DNA of 64,000 nucleotides from CBDCYH01 sp965224105. GTDB taxonomy: Bacteria > Bacteroidota > Rhodothermia > Rhodothermales > JABDKH01. The DNA lies in the NCBI GenBank assembly GCA_965224105.1, contig CBDCYH010000001.1:124001-188000 (forward strand), given 5' to 3'. The notes beneath the pieces were generated by a model. The model was not told where the DNA came from. It did not search any database and saw only the letters and a program-made list of their open reading frames with translations. The translations under genes were made by a program, and so were the position numbers. Below, piece after piece: positions 55,730 to 64,000 of the stretch (position 1 is the first letter of the stretch; each line of letters opens with the position of its first letter).

Positions 55730-56607
55730 CTAGGGATAGCTGGTGCCGGGTCGAGTCGATTATTGACGACGTGATCAATCAGAAGGTACCATGGAAGTCC
55801 GAGAATCAGCATCTCGTAGACGTAAGCTTCGAAGAAAATCGACATGGATATGGAGATGCCGATGTGCATGGCCACAAGAACAGGCATGATCAGGTATCGC
55901 GTTTTCCGGAACCAGATCAAGATTCCACCGAGTTCGGCCAGTAGGCCAAAAGCAAGGACAATTGACGCGAGGGTTCGCGAGCTGGCAAGGACTTCCTGGA
56001 AACCATTCAAGGAAGCGGTGCCAAATTTAGACGCGGAGTCCACACCTCGCTCAGCAATCCACATCCAAAGATGATGACCATCTGGCCAATTTAGCCCGGT
56101 ACCTATCAACTTCGACATCCCGGCGGTAAAGTATCCCAGGCCAATAAAGAAATAGAGCAGGCCAAGAGAAAAGCGTCGACGAAGAAACCCGTCCCTGTAC
56201 AACAAAGCTCCAATGCCCATCGCGAAAATGGTTAGTCCGACGAAGTTGGAACCATGGGATATTTCGCCGAGACAGAATCGAGCAACGTATTGTAAATGGA
56301 AGAGCATGAGGGAGATGATAAAGGCTGGGCGCCAGAGCCTGAAAAATCCAGCAAAAAGGAGAATCGTGATTAGCACTGCATTGAGCATTCCGGCCCACGG
56401 CGTGAACATGAAGGAGATATCTATCCACTTCGCGATGCCAAGAGGTAGTACTACATCCGAGATGCTATCAAGGTATAAACCCCACGTCCAAACGTAACGC
56501 AGGCAGAATACAACGGCAAAAATTTCAATCGCGTACCACTGCCATCGGCGACCGACAGAATCCGGTGTGGTGAAATCGAAAAGGTTATGCAGGATTTTTC
56601 CGATCAC
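55726..56607 (-). CDS. HTTM-like integral membrane protein
   Basis: A 293-residue protein with about seven to eight membrane segments. Features such as LSLMLFHLQYVARFC, FTAGMSKLIGTGLNWPDGHH and LLAELGGILIWFRKTRY resemble the HTTM/DoxX-like membrane family related to vitamin K-dependent carboxylases. The enzymatic residues of true carboxylases are not evident, so I infer only membership. It overlaps both neighbouring genes by four bases and is followed by two GT4 glycosyltransferases. Confidence 0.6.
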   Translation of the reverse strand: MIGKILHNLFDFTTPDSVGRRWQWYAIEIFAVVFCLRYVWTWGLYLDSISDVVLPLGIAKWIDISFMFTPWAGMLNAVLITILLFAGFFRLWRPAFIISLMLFHLQYVARFCLGEISHGSNFVGLTIFAMGIGALLYRDGFLRRRFSLGLLYFFIGLGYFTAGMSKLIGTGLNWPDGHHLWMWIAERGVDSASKFGTASLNGFQEVLASSRTLASIVLAFGLLAELGGILIWFRKTRYLIMPVLVAMHIGISISMSIFFEAYVYEMLILGLPWYLLIDHVVNNRLDPAPAIPR

Positions 56608-57098
56608 TCAGGAGACAAATCGGGGTTAACAGTTAGTGCGTCTTTTGTTTGTACGGCGATAGGCCTGGCGCTAATAGACACCTCCCCACTGTTTTCCTTC
56701 CGCCCGGTCACCTTGTAAATAACCAGTATTGAGTCATTTGGAACCAATTGGTCGAACATGTCTTGCAAGGCAGCGCGCCTGTTGGCATCCCATACACTCG
56801 TCTTGGAGATCATGTTGGATAGATCATTCTGATGTAACCCGCGTGGGGCAAGCGCCAAGGTTTCACCGGGGAGATCCTGATAGCTGAAACTTGTCCAGAG
56901 TTCTGTGCCATCGTCAGTCTCAGGCACTTTCTGTACGATAGCTCGCGACCAGGATTTTCCTGCAGATGAGAACATTGGGAATATGGAAAAGGGCCAGAAC
57001 TCACCCAGATTCGTGGCAACTAGAAGGGCCATCGCCAGAAAAGAAACTCCAAGGGCTCGGGTGGCTCTCTTAAACGCGATTTCGATTGTCGTACTCAT
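56604..57098 (-). CDS. Partner of the HTTM-like protein, one membrane anchor
   Basis: A 164-residue protein: one hydrophobic segment (about 16-30), then NLGEFWPFSIFPMFSSAGKS, a motif often seen in proteins encoded next to HTTM genes, and a soluble domain of about 110 residues. It is the first gene of the operon and overlaps the HTTM-like gene by four bases, so the pair probably works together in the membrane. No enzymatic motif is visible. Confidence 0.55.
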   Translation of the reverse strand: MSTTIEIAFKRATRALGVSFLAMALLVATNLGEFWPFSIFPMFSSAGKSWSRAIVQKVPETDDGTELWTSFSYQDLPGETLALAPRGLHQNDLSNMISKTSVWDANRRAALQDMFDQLVPNDSILVIYKVTGRKENSGEVSISARPIAVQTKDALTVNPDLSPE

Positions 57099-57203
57099 CC
57101 GGGAAAGATACTTGTCCGCATATTCTTGTGGAGGGTTGAACCATATGTGGACATCCGCAATAAAAGCGACTTCACTTCCGCCTCATCATGGGTTGTTCGC
57201 GTA

Positions 57204-58229
57204 ATGGCGAAATCGTGGCTTAGACGAAACTTTATATCGAATGTTGCTGCAGGACTATCTGCGGGCGCTGAAGATTCGTGGGGTTTGAAATGGCTTCGAC
57301 TAGTATTTGTCGGGGCCTTGATTACCTTTTTGGTTTGGAGGTTGTCCGAGATCGGCTGGGCGGAGGTGCGCGACAACTTGCCCAGCAAGCCTCTCTATTT
57401 CATTCTGTTTCTTTGCGGCTATCTAACACTTCCGTTAGCTGAATCGATGATCTATGGTTGGCTTTGGAATGTCAAACCGCGCCGCCTCATTGCGCCCGCA
57501 CTTAAAAAGCGAGTCTTTAATAAAGACGTGCTGGGATATTCGGGCGAAGTCTATCTGTTTGCCTGGGCGCGCGATCATATTGCTCTCCCGGCTAGACAGC
57601 TGTTGCATGTTATAAAGGACAACAATATCGTCTCGTCCATTTCATCCACCTCGGTCGCGGTCGTGTTGTTGACGGTCTTCGTTGTCACCGGTCAGGTCGC
57701 AATCCCGGCGGGTTGGTTGGAGAGTAGAACTGCAGCAATAATACTGGTCGTACTTGCTGTCATAGTTATCGTGGTTCTCTTCATTCGGTTTTCCAGCTCC
57801 ATCCTGTACTTACCGATGGCTGTGTTACGGAAGCTGTTCGGGATTCATGTTGGGCGGTTGATACTGGTACAGTCGTTCACCCTAATGCAATGGATGGTCG
57901 TGATGCCGGAAGTACCACTAAAGACCTGGCTCACCTATTTGTGCGTTCTGATCATCATAACACGAATTCCCCTGATGCCATCGCGCGATCTCATTTTTAT
58001 GTCGATCGGTATTGAAATGAGCGGAATGGTGAGCGTTTCGCAAGCCGGCATCGCCGGGCTCCTTCTGGTTGCAAGTGTCCTTGACAAGGTACTCAATCTG
58101 GTGGTCTACTCGATTTTATCAATTAGAGATAGGAGGAGCGGCGTCGACCGCCAGTCAGAAATCGAAGAAGCGGGACGAGAATATTTGGACGCTATTTCCG
58201 TTGTAGAGGAGGGGTCTCCTGCAAAATGA
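57204..58229 (+). CDS. Integral membrane protein, uncharacterised
   Basis: A 341-residue protein with about eight hydrophobic segments. The N-terminal part (MAKSWLRRNFISNVAAGLSA) precedes the first segment at about 32-48; the rest has a charged loop RRLIAPALKKRVFNKDVLGY with a possible catalytic YSGEVYLFAWAR, then further segments to about residue 320. It looks distantly like lysylphosphatidylglycerol-synthase-type membrane domains, but I cannot assign it. The ATG at 57204 was chosen over an upstream one because it follows the divergent gene. It precedes a DUF3047 gene by 54 bases. Confidence 0.5.
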   Translation: MAKSWLRRNFISNVAAGLSAGAEDSWGLKWLRLVFVGALITFLVWRLSEIGWAEVRDNLPSKPLYFILFLCGYLTLPLAESMIYGWLWNVKPRRLIAPALKKRVFNKDVLGYSGEVYLFAWARDHIALPARQLLHVIKDNNIVSSISSTSVAVVLLTVFVVTGQVAIPAGWLESRTAAIILVVLAVIVIVVLFIRFSSSILYLPMAVLRKLFGIHVGRLILVQSFTLMQWMVVMPEVPLKTWLTYLCVLIIITRIPLMPSRDLIFMSIGIEMSGMVSVSQAGIAGLLLVASVLDKVLNLVVYSILSIRDRRSGVDRQSEIEEAGREYLDAISVVEEGSPAK

Positions 58230-58283
58230 TGGCGACCGGAAGCCTGCCCGAATTTTGGTACGGCGATTGATAAAGATTCATCG

Positions 58284-59000
58284 ATGAAATACATTTTCGG
58301 CATATTTACCTTGATTCTCGCGTTGCCGGCTGTGAGCAACGCACAGCATCGTGAGATCTTGGATGACTTCGAGGCGTACAGCCACGGCGACCTTCCTACC
58401 GGATGGGGCAATCTGGATGGGACAACGCCTGTACCATACAGCAGAAGCGAGCAAGACGAGGTCTTTCAGATCGTTGAGGAGGCAGGGGGCAAGTACGTGC
58501 GCGCGATCGTTCGCGATAATTCGCACAAGATGATTCTTCGCAACGGAGATCAGTTCCAATGGGATCTGCGACAGAATCCTACCCTTAGTTGGGACTGGCG
58601 GGCTGTCGAGATTCCACCCGATGCGCGGGAAGATAAAAAACGATTGAACGATGTCGCCGCAGCCGTATACGTGACGTACAAGCTCACCTTCATGCGAGTA
58701 CCGCGCAGTATTAAGTACACCTACAGTTCGACGCTTCCGGTTGGGACAACAATCAAGTCGTCTCGCAATCTGTGGGTTGTTGTGGTCGCTTCTGCAGCTG
58801 ACGGGCTGGGCGAGTGGCAACACATTACCCGAAACGTGGCCGAAGATTATCGTAAACTGTTTGGGAGGAACCCTCCCGACAATCCTCTATCGGTGATGCT
58901 GTGGAGTGATTCTGATAATACGAACAGCACGACGATTGCGGATTTCGACAACATCGCGATAGAGGGTTTGGCTCCAACGTTTGCCGACCCGGACCAGTAA
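58284..59000 (+). CDS. DUF3047 domain protein, secreted
   Basis: A 238-residue protein with a signal peptide (MKYIFGIFTLILALPAVSNA). The body matches DUF3047: LSWDWRAVEIPPDAREDKKR, then NDVAAAVYVTYKLTF, the RNVAEDYRKLFGRNPPDNPL block, and LWSDSDNTNSTTIADFDNI. These give the W-x-W-R-x-x-x-x-P, D-A-A, R-N-V-x-x-D-Y-x-x-x-F-G and D-S-D-N-T signatures. Function is unknown; the family is common in proteobacteria, here in the envelope. It is in one unit with the preceding membrane protein, which may hold its substrate. Confidence 0.82.
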   Translation: MKYIFGIFTLILALPAVSNAQHREILDDFEAYSHGDLPTGWGNLDGTTPVPYSRSEQDEVFQIVEEAGGKYVRAIVRDNSHKMILRNGDQFQWDLRQNPTLSWDWRAVEIPPDAREDKKRLNDVAAAVYVTYKLTFMRVPRSIKYTYSSTLPVGTTIKSSRNLWVVVVASAADGLGEWQHITRNVAEDYRKLFGRNPPDNPLSVMLWSDSDNTNSTTIADFDNIAIEGLAPTFADPDQ

Positions 59001-59021
59001 CGAGCCGGAGCCGCAAGTGCG

Positions 59022-59909
59022 TCAGCTTTGTCGCCTTTTTCTGAATCCCCACATCAGCTTCTCCCGCAAGGTGTCGAAGAACTCTCCGTCGGGCAGCTGT
59101 ACCATGTTCACACTTTGAGACGCTGTCTTGATTCTCAAAGAAGACCCGGGCTCATCAACAATAACACTTCGGCCGTCGGCGGCGAAGACGTACGGTAGAT
59201 CGGAATCGGCGACGTGCACATCAATTGATACGTTCCCCGGTAAGACGATGGGTCGCATGGTGAGAGAATGCGATGCCAACGGCGTAAGGATCAGTGCATT
59301 TGTGGTGGGTTCGACAATCGGACCGCCCGCGCTTAACGAGTAGGCTGTTGATCCGGTCGGCGTTGCAATGATCAATCCATCTGCCCAGTAGTTGTTAAGG
59401 TGTGTCCCGTTAACCTTCACGGCGATGGTGATCAAGCCCGCGGAGCCGCTCCGTGTGATCACGACCTCGTTCAGCGCCCAGTGCTCACCCGGTGTTTCGC
59501 CGGACAGGTGGGTAATATCGAGCGCCTTCCTTGCAACGATTCCGTAATTCTTGTCGACGATAGCTTGCAGGGCTGGCTGCAGCTCGGCTAGATCCACATC
59601 AGCCAGGAAACCCAACCTACCCAGGTTCACGCCTAAAATGGGTGTGCCCGACTTGCCAAATTTCCAGGCCGTTGTGAGGAATGTCCCGTCACCTCCAAAA
59701 GACAGGATGACGTCTGCCTCCTCGTTGATCGCCTCGCTTTCTCGAGATTCCCAGCGTGAAGCATCAATAGACCCATCCCTGATTCCAGCTGCGAGGATTT
59801 CTCCGTCAATAACATAGCGAACGCCCTTAGCCTCAAGCCACCGCGCGGCCTCGCCCACGGCATCCCAAAACATACGTTTGGAATCGTTTCCAGCGATGCC
59901 GATTATCAA
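59022..59909 (-). CDS. nadK: NAD kinase
   Basis: A 295-residue enzyme that phosphorylates NAD to NADP. ILSFGGDGTFLTT has the GGDG motif, ILGVNLGRLGFLADV the substrate contact, WALNEVVITRSG the conserved N-E, and ADGLIIATPTGSTAYSLSAGG the second diagnostic block. The start MIIGIAGNDSKRMFWDAV fits the family. It is convergent with the DUF3047 gene. It is divergent from the FAD oxidoreductase gene by about 140 bases. Confidence 0.96.
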   Translation of the reverse strand: MIIGIAGNDSKRMFWDAVGEAARWLEAKGVRYVIDGEILAAGIRDGSIDASRWESRESEAINEEADVILSFGGDGTFLTTAWKFGKSGTPILGVNLGRLGFLADVDLAELQPALQAIVDKNYGIVARKALDITHLSGETPGEHWALNEVVITRSGSAGLITIAVKVNGTHLNNYWADGLIIATPTGSTAYSLSAGGPIVEPTTNALILTPLASHSLTMRPIVLPGNVSIDVHVADSDLPYVFAADGRSVIVDEPGSSLRIKTASQSVNMVQLPDGEFFDTLREKLMWGFRKRRQS

Positions 59910-60051
59910 GTTATTCTACCGTGATGTTGCCTGAATTGCGGTGAATAAAAATAGTGTTTACCCTGCTGGCCTACAATTGTAACGCAGACGGCAAATCGAT
60001 CACTGAACATTTCGAGGACATTTGTCCGATCGCCCCGAAGACTCTATCTAA

Positions 60052-61326
60052 ATGAACATCGTAATTATCGGAAACGGGATTTCCGGGATCACCGCTGCGA
60101 GATTTATTCGAAAGATGAGCGACCACCACATTACGGTGGTGTCGGCAGAATCAGACTACTTCTTCTCCCGAACCGCGCTCATGTACATCTACATGGGTCA
60201 CATGAACTTCGAGGATACCAAGCCCTACGAAGATTGGTTCTGGAAAAAGAATCGGATTGGCCTCGTTCGAGGGTATGCCAGTTTTGTTGATACCTCAGCC
60301 AAGGAAGTTATTCTTTCTGATGAGAGGCGACTGCAGTACGACCGATTGATTTTGGCGACCGGTTCCCGTCCTAACAAGTTCGGATGGCCGGGTCAGGATC
60401 TGGGTGGCGTACAAGGTTTGTATAGTCTGCAAGACTTGCAGGACATGGAGGCTAATACTGCGAACATCCGACGCGCGGTCGTTGTGGGTGGAGGATTAAT
60501 CGGGATCGAAATGGTGGAGATGCTTTCCTCGAGACACATTCCCGTGACGTTCCTCGTCCGCGAACAGGGATACATGGACTATCTGTTTCCGGAGGAAGAA
60601 TCAGCAATGATCACCCGCGAGATTGCACGACATGATGTCGATCTCAAGCTAGGAACAGAGCTGGCACAAATTGCTGGCGATAGCAAGGGGAGCGTTGAGT
60701 CGATCACTACAAAATCCGGTGAGACCATTGCGTGCGATTTTGTCGGGCTAACCGTCGGCGTGCACCCGTCGACTGAGCTTGCGAAGTCTTCCGCGATCGA
60801 AACCAACCGCGGTATTCTCGTCGACCAATACCTGGCGACCTCGGCCCCCGATGTGTTTGCAATAGGGGATTGCGCGGAGTTCCGGGACCACTCCGTCGGG
60901 CACCGCCCCATCGAACAGCTCTGGTATACCGGCCGTAAACAGGGCAAGACTGTGGCTACCACCATTTGCAATGGCCCTGAGCCCTACAATAAAGGTGTGT
61001 TCTTCAATTCGGCCAAGTTCTTCAATATGGAGTATCAAACATACGGCAATGTCCCTGCCCAGCTGCCCGAGACGCAACGAACCATACTTTGGACCAGCGA
61101 CGATCAAAGGAAACTACTACGTCTGAATTACGAAGCATCAAGCGAGACATTCACCGGACTTAACGCGTTGGGGATGCGACTCAGACACGAGACCTGTGAG
61201 GGTTGGATTCGCCGTGGACTGTCAATTAAAAATGTTCTGGAAAATTTACGGCAGGCGAGGTTTGATCCTGAGTTTGATGGGTCTGCAGCGAAAGCTTTTT
61301 CTGAGATTGCAGGGGTGACAGCATGA
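60052..61326 (+). CDS. FAD-dependent pyridine nucleotide-disulfide-type oxidoreductase
   Basis: A 424-residue flavoprotein of the NADH:ferredoxin/nitrite reductase-like group. It has the FAD motif IIGNGISGITAARFIRK, the second Rossmann VVVGGGLIGIEMVEML, the FAIGDCAEF FAD contact, and no redox-active CxxxxC pair. The stop overlaps the ATG of the next gene, an iron-sulfur protein, by four bases, so it may deliver electrons to or from that polyferredoxin. The substrate is unknown. An NAD(P)H:rubredoxin or ferredoxin oxidoreductase is my best guess. Confidence 0.85.
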   Translation: MNIVIIGNGISGITAARFIRKMSDHHITVVSAESDYFFSRTALMYIYMGHMNFEDTKPYEDWFWKKNRIGLVRGYASFVDTSAKEVILSDERRLQYDRLILATGSRPNKFGWPGQDLGGVQGLYSLQDLQDMEANTANIRRAVVVGGGLIGIEMVEMLSSRHIPVTFLVREQGYMDYLFPEEESAMITREIARHDVDLKLGTELAQIAGDSKGSVESITTKSGETIACDFVGLTVGVHPSTELAKSSAIETNRGILVDQYLATSAPDVFAIGDCAEFRDHSVGHRPIEQLWYTGRKQGKTVATTICNGPEPYNKGVFFNSAKFFNMEYQTYGNVPAQLPETQRTILWTSDDQRKLLRLNYEASSETFTGLNALGMRLRHETCEGWIRRGLSIKNVLENLRQARFDPEFDGSAAKAFSEIAGVTA

Positions 61327-62675
61327 CAACCGTGGACCATCCAATCCAACTAACGGCGCCGACTACGCAATTGTCAGGGCGACAAAGGCTCGGCGTAATC
61401 TTCTTCGGGCTTGCGATCCTTGGAATACTCGTTGGACTTTCCGGGGTCGGCACTGTAGCACCCGAGTTAACATTCTGGATCGTCGTTGGCGGCTTCATTA
61501 TCGGTGCCTACTTGTACTTCAGCAAGTACAAGGAACATGCTGCGGGAATTCAGAACGACGGACTGACCCAGTCATCCTCCACAGCCCGAGGGTCAATCGG
61601 ATGGATTTTGGGAATCGCGTTAACCGGGTTTTACGTCTTGCTGTATTGGTTTCCAGATACGCTCACCCATCTTGTCAGGGCAATGGATCCTCTGAGTTGG
61701 ATGGTCCGCGGCAAAGTAGCAGACCAATGGTTTCTATACGGCTTCTTTTACACACTCGCCGTACTGATAATGGGTGCGCGAGCGATTCTGCGCTATCGCC
61801 ACATCCGCTACCAGATTATCCGAACATGCTCGGTCATGTTTTTCCAGCTTGGATTGGCATTCCTGCTACCGGCTGTCCTGCAAATGCTCAACGAGCCCGA
61901 ACTCTATTTTAGCTACTTCTGGCCACTGGATTACGACCTACTCTGGCCGGGCAAAATTTCGGAACTCACGGCCACGCCGGGACGGCTCGGAATCTTTATG
62001 GTTGCATGGGGAGCCATTCTCACTTTTCTAGCAACGCCCGTGTTAACCTATTTCTTTGGGAAACGCTGGTATTGCTCGTGGGTGTGCGGATGCGGCGGAC
62101 TCGCGGAGACGGCTGGCGACCCGTATCGGCACCTGTCGGATAAATCACTCGGGGCCTGGAAGTTTGAGCGATGGCTTATCTACAGCATCTTCCTCGCCAT
62201 CATCCTCCTTACCGCTGGGCTGTGGGTCAACTCTGCGTCGGAGGGCGCCTTGCTGGGGAATTCAACCCGCAGCGCATCTCGATGGTACGGTTTCCTTATT
62301 GGAGCCGTTTTCTCTGGCGTCATCGGAGTTGGGTTCTACCCCATCATGGGTTCACGCGTCTGGTGTCGCTTCGGTTGTCCAATGGCGGCCTACCTGGGAA
62401 TCCTGCAGAAGTATTTTTCTCGATTTCGGATTACAACTAACGGAGGGCAGTGCATATCATGTGGCAATTGCTCCAAGTATTGTGAGATGGGCATCGATGT
62501 TCGCTGGTACGCGCAGCGAGGACAAAATATCGTCCGAGCAAGTTGCGTCGGATGCGGCGTTTGCTCGGCCGTGTGTCCAAGAGGGGTCCTGAATTTGGAG
62601 AACGGCCCGACCGCTACCCGTTATAACGGCCCGATCCTCATCGACCGCGATTCAGTCTCTATTATCGAAGACTAG
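61323..62675 (+). CDS. NapH/NosR-type membrane polyferredoxin
   Basis: A 450-residue protein with about six membrane segments and iron-sulfur motifs. Two full 4Fe-4S clusters are readable at the C-terminus: CISCGNCSKYCEMGID and CVGCGVCSAVCPRG. The membrane part also holds the CSWVCGCGG and CRFGCPMA Cys pairs found in NapH/NosR-type electron carriers. It should move electrons across or along the membrane between the FAD enzyme upstream and an unidentified acceptor. The ATG overlaps the FAD gene's stop as ATGA. No denitrification gene is visible. Confidence 0.85.
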   Translation: MTTVDHPIQLTAPTTQLSGRQRLGVIFFGLAILGILVGLSGVGTVAPELTFWIVVGGFIIGAYLYFSKYKEHAAGIQNDGLTQSSSTARGSIGWILGIALTGFYVLLYWFPDTLTHLVRAMDPLSWMVRGKVADQWFLYGFFYTLAVLIMGARAILRYRHIRYQIIRTCSVMFFQLGLAFLLPAVLQMLNEPELYFSYFWPLDYDLLWPGKISELTATPGRLGIFMVAWGAILTFLATPVLTYFFGKRWYCSWVCGCGGLAETAGDPYRHLSDKSLGAWKFERWLIYSIFLAIILLTAGLWVNSASEGALLGNSTRSASRWYGFLIGAVFSGVIGVGFYPIMGSRVWCRFGCPMAAYLGILQKYFSRFRITTNGGQCISCGNCSKYCEMGIDVRWYAQRGQNIVRASCVGCGVCSAVCPRGVLNLENGPTATRYNGPILIDRDSVSIIED

Positions 62676-62811
62676 CCAGATCAAAAACCTCGTTGTAGCA
62701 AAAGGGCGAATGCGGTGTGCCAATCTCCCAAAAGCTGGCAGTGTAGGTGGAGTCGCTTGGTTACGGTTTCTGCAAAGCCGTGTTAACCTGATGTAGCAAA
62801 CTAACAGCATA

Positions 62812-64000
62812 ATGCTTAGTCGGGTCTGGAGCGGCACTCCCATCGGGATCGAGTCGTTGCCGGTCGAAATTGAGACGCACAAAGTTTCAGGGATGCCAGC
62901 CTACACAGTTGTCGGGTTGGCCAACGGAGCAGTAAGGGAGAGTCGTGGGAGAATAGTCGCTGCAATCGAAGAGTCACATCTGCCATACCCGCGCGGACGG
63001 GTTACTATCAGTCTGGCTCCAGCCGACGTCAAGAAAGAAAGCGCTTCGTTCGACTTACCGATTGCTATCGGATTAATCGCGGCTGCCGATTGGATGGACG
63101 GGAAAGAAATGCTCGACAGAACCATGATTGCGGGAGAGCTGGCGTTGGATGGTCGTGTTAGATCTGTTCGGGGGATTCTCTCGTTGGCGCTTTGTGCCAG
63201 ATCTGAGGGAAAAGAAGCCGTGATCGTGCCGTATGAGAATGCCATGGAGGCGGCGGTGGTTGGTGGTATTCAGGTCTACGGAGTGAGGACGCTGCTCGAA
63301 GCATTTCTGGTTGTCTGCGGTTCACCCAACGCGCCCGGACCGATCACTTCTTCCAACCTGTCCGAGCCAGTGCGAATCTCTGAGAGCACGAAAGACTTTT
63401 CGGATGTCAAAGGACAGGTAGCTGTAAAACGGGCGCTGGAAATTGCGGCCGCTGGTGGCCACAATTTGCTGATGATTGGGCCGCCGGGTTCGGGTAAAAC
63501 GATGCTCGCGAGCCGGATGCCATCTATTCTGCCGCCACTAACGAACGACGAATCGTTGGAGACCACCCGCATCCATTCTGTTGGGGGGAAGTTGCCTCCT
63601 GATGTCGGACTTGTCGGAGAGCGACCCTTCCGATGTCCCCACCACACAATTTCTGATGTAGGTCTGTGTGGAGGAGGCGCGGTCCCGAAGCCTGGCGAAA
63701 TCTCGCTCGCTCACAACGGAGTGCTTTTCCTTGACGAGTTGCCCGAGTTCCAACGGTCCGTTCTAGAGGTTTTGCGCCAGCCTCTGGAGGATGGCCAAAT
63801 CTGCATCAGTCGGGCCCAGTTCACTGCTATCTTCCCTGCGAAATTCATGTTGATCGCCAGCATGAATCCGTGCCCCTGCGGTTACCTCTCTCATCCTGAA
63901 AGGACTTGTACTTGCACACCGCAACTGATCCAACGATACCTTGCCAGACTTAGCGGTCCGCTCCTGGACCGTATAGACCTCCACGTGGAGGTGGTCCCGG
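62812..64000 (+). CDS. comM: Mg-chelatase-like AAA+ ATPase ComM/YifB, 3' end outside the window
   Basis: The first 396 residues of a protein usually about 510 long; the frame is still open at base 64000. [36 protein letters not shown] and [16 protein letters not shown] form the N-terminal Lon-like domain; Walker [14 protein letters not shown] and Walker [13 protein letters not shown] define the Mg-chelatase AAA+ domain; MNPCPCGY with RTCTCTP is the Cys-rich insert. In other bacteria ComM is a hexameric helicase that extends branch migration during natural transformation. It lies 136 bases downstream of the polyferredoxin gene. Confidence 0.95.
   Translation, partial: MLSRVWSGTPIGIESLPVEIETHKVSGMPAYTVVGLANGAVRESRGRIVAAIEESHLPYPRGRVTISLAPADVKKESASFDLPIAIGLIAAADWMDGKEMLDRTMIAGELALDGRVRSVRGILSLALCARSEGKEAVIVPYENAMEAAVVGGIQVYGVRTLLEAFLVVCGSPNAPGPITSSNLSEPVRISESTKDFSDVKGQVAVKRALEIAAAGGHNLLMIGPPGSGKTMLASRMPSILPPLTNDESLETTRIHSVGGKLPPDVGLVGERPFRCPHHTISDVGLCGGGAVPKPGEISLAHNGVLFLDELPEFQRSVLEVLRQPLEDGQICISRAQFTAIFPAKFMLIASMNPCPCGYLSHPERTCTCTPQLIQRYLARLSGPLLDRIDLHVEVVP

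Overview
The window looks like a chromosomal segment of a free-living, probably marine or saline, aerobic Gram-negative bacterium of the Bacteroidota/Rhodothermota side (my best guess is a Rhodothermales-like organism). Reasons: a type IX secretion-style C-terminal sorting domain on a secreted metalloprotease, a BrxA/B bacilliredoxin, HslUV and MreBC, an S9B dipeptidyl peptidase, many lipoproteins with bare N-termini, and few strong Shine-Dalgarno sequences. The taxonomic guess rests on protein resemblance read by eye, not on a search.

Layout. 1-5.4 kb: lysA (cut by the window edge), ltaE, greA, an NlpC/P60 lipoprotein, YtxH-like protein, bacilliredoxin, typA. 5.4-13.1 kb: envelope genes (GltS-like carrier, acyltransferase, glycosyltransferase, and a flippase/membrane protein/FemAB-like operon joined by 4-nt overlaps). 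13.1-21.8 kb: a long minus-strand housekeeping run: hslU, hslV, dacB, mreC, mreB, purH and an unusual single gene that fuses an LD-carboxypeptidase to PurN. 21.8-31.8 kb: plus-strand metabolic and transport genes (WbqC-like, thioesterase, NhaC, Cys/Met PLP enzyme, DUF6174 lipoprotein, DPP-IV, acyl-CoA dehydrogenase, membrane class III cyclase).

31.8-42.4 kb is an accessory region: a secreted SH3b/Excalibur-like protein, a frameshifted HTH gene overlapping a PD-(D/E)XK-type nuclease candidate, a possible HEPN-like protein, a translationally coupled DUF5678-like/retropepsin-like pair, a DM9 (DUF3421) protein, a frameshifted phage-virion remnant, a metalloprotease whose frame is broken exactly at a G9 tract inside its zinc site, a decayed beta-sandwich pseudogene and a tRNA-Asp. 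Broken genes are concentrated here, which suggests gene turnover.

42.5-45 kb carries three consecutive minus-strand genes for single-anchor proteins resembling minor pilins. 45-51.9 kb: PhyH-type dioxygenase and a xylB-galM-xylA xylose operon, followed by an acyltransferase-3/SGNH protein. 51.9-64 kb: type II NADH dehydrogenase, tRNA-Phe, a four-gene minus operon (two GT4 glycosyltransferases, an HTTM-like membrane protein and its partner), a membrane protein plus DUF3047 pair, nadK, an FAD oxidoreductase overlapping a NapH/NosR-type polyferredoxin, and the start of a ComM/YifB Mg-chelatase-like ATPase that runs off the window.

The items most worth following up are the LD-carboxypeptidase-PurN fusion (20202-21755), the G9 tract in the metalloprotease (38798-38806), the coupled DUF5678-like/retropepsin pair (34668-35500) and the HTH/nuclease pair (32746-33823).
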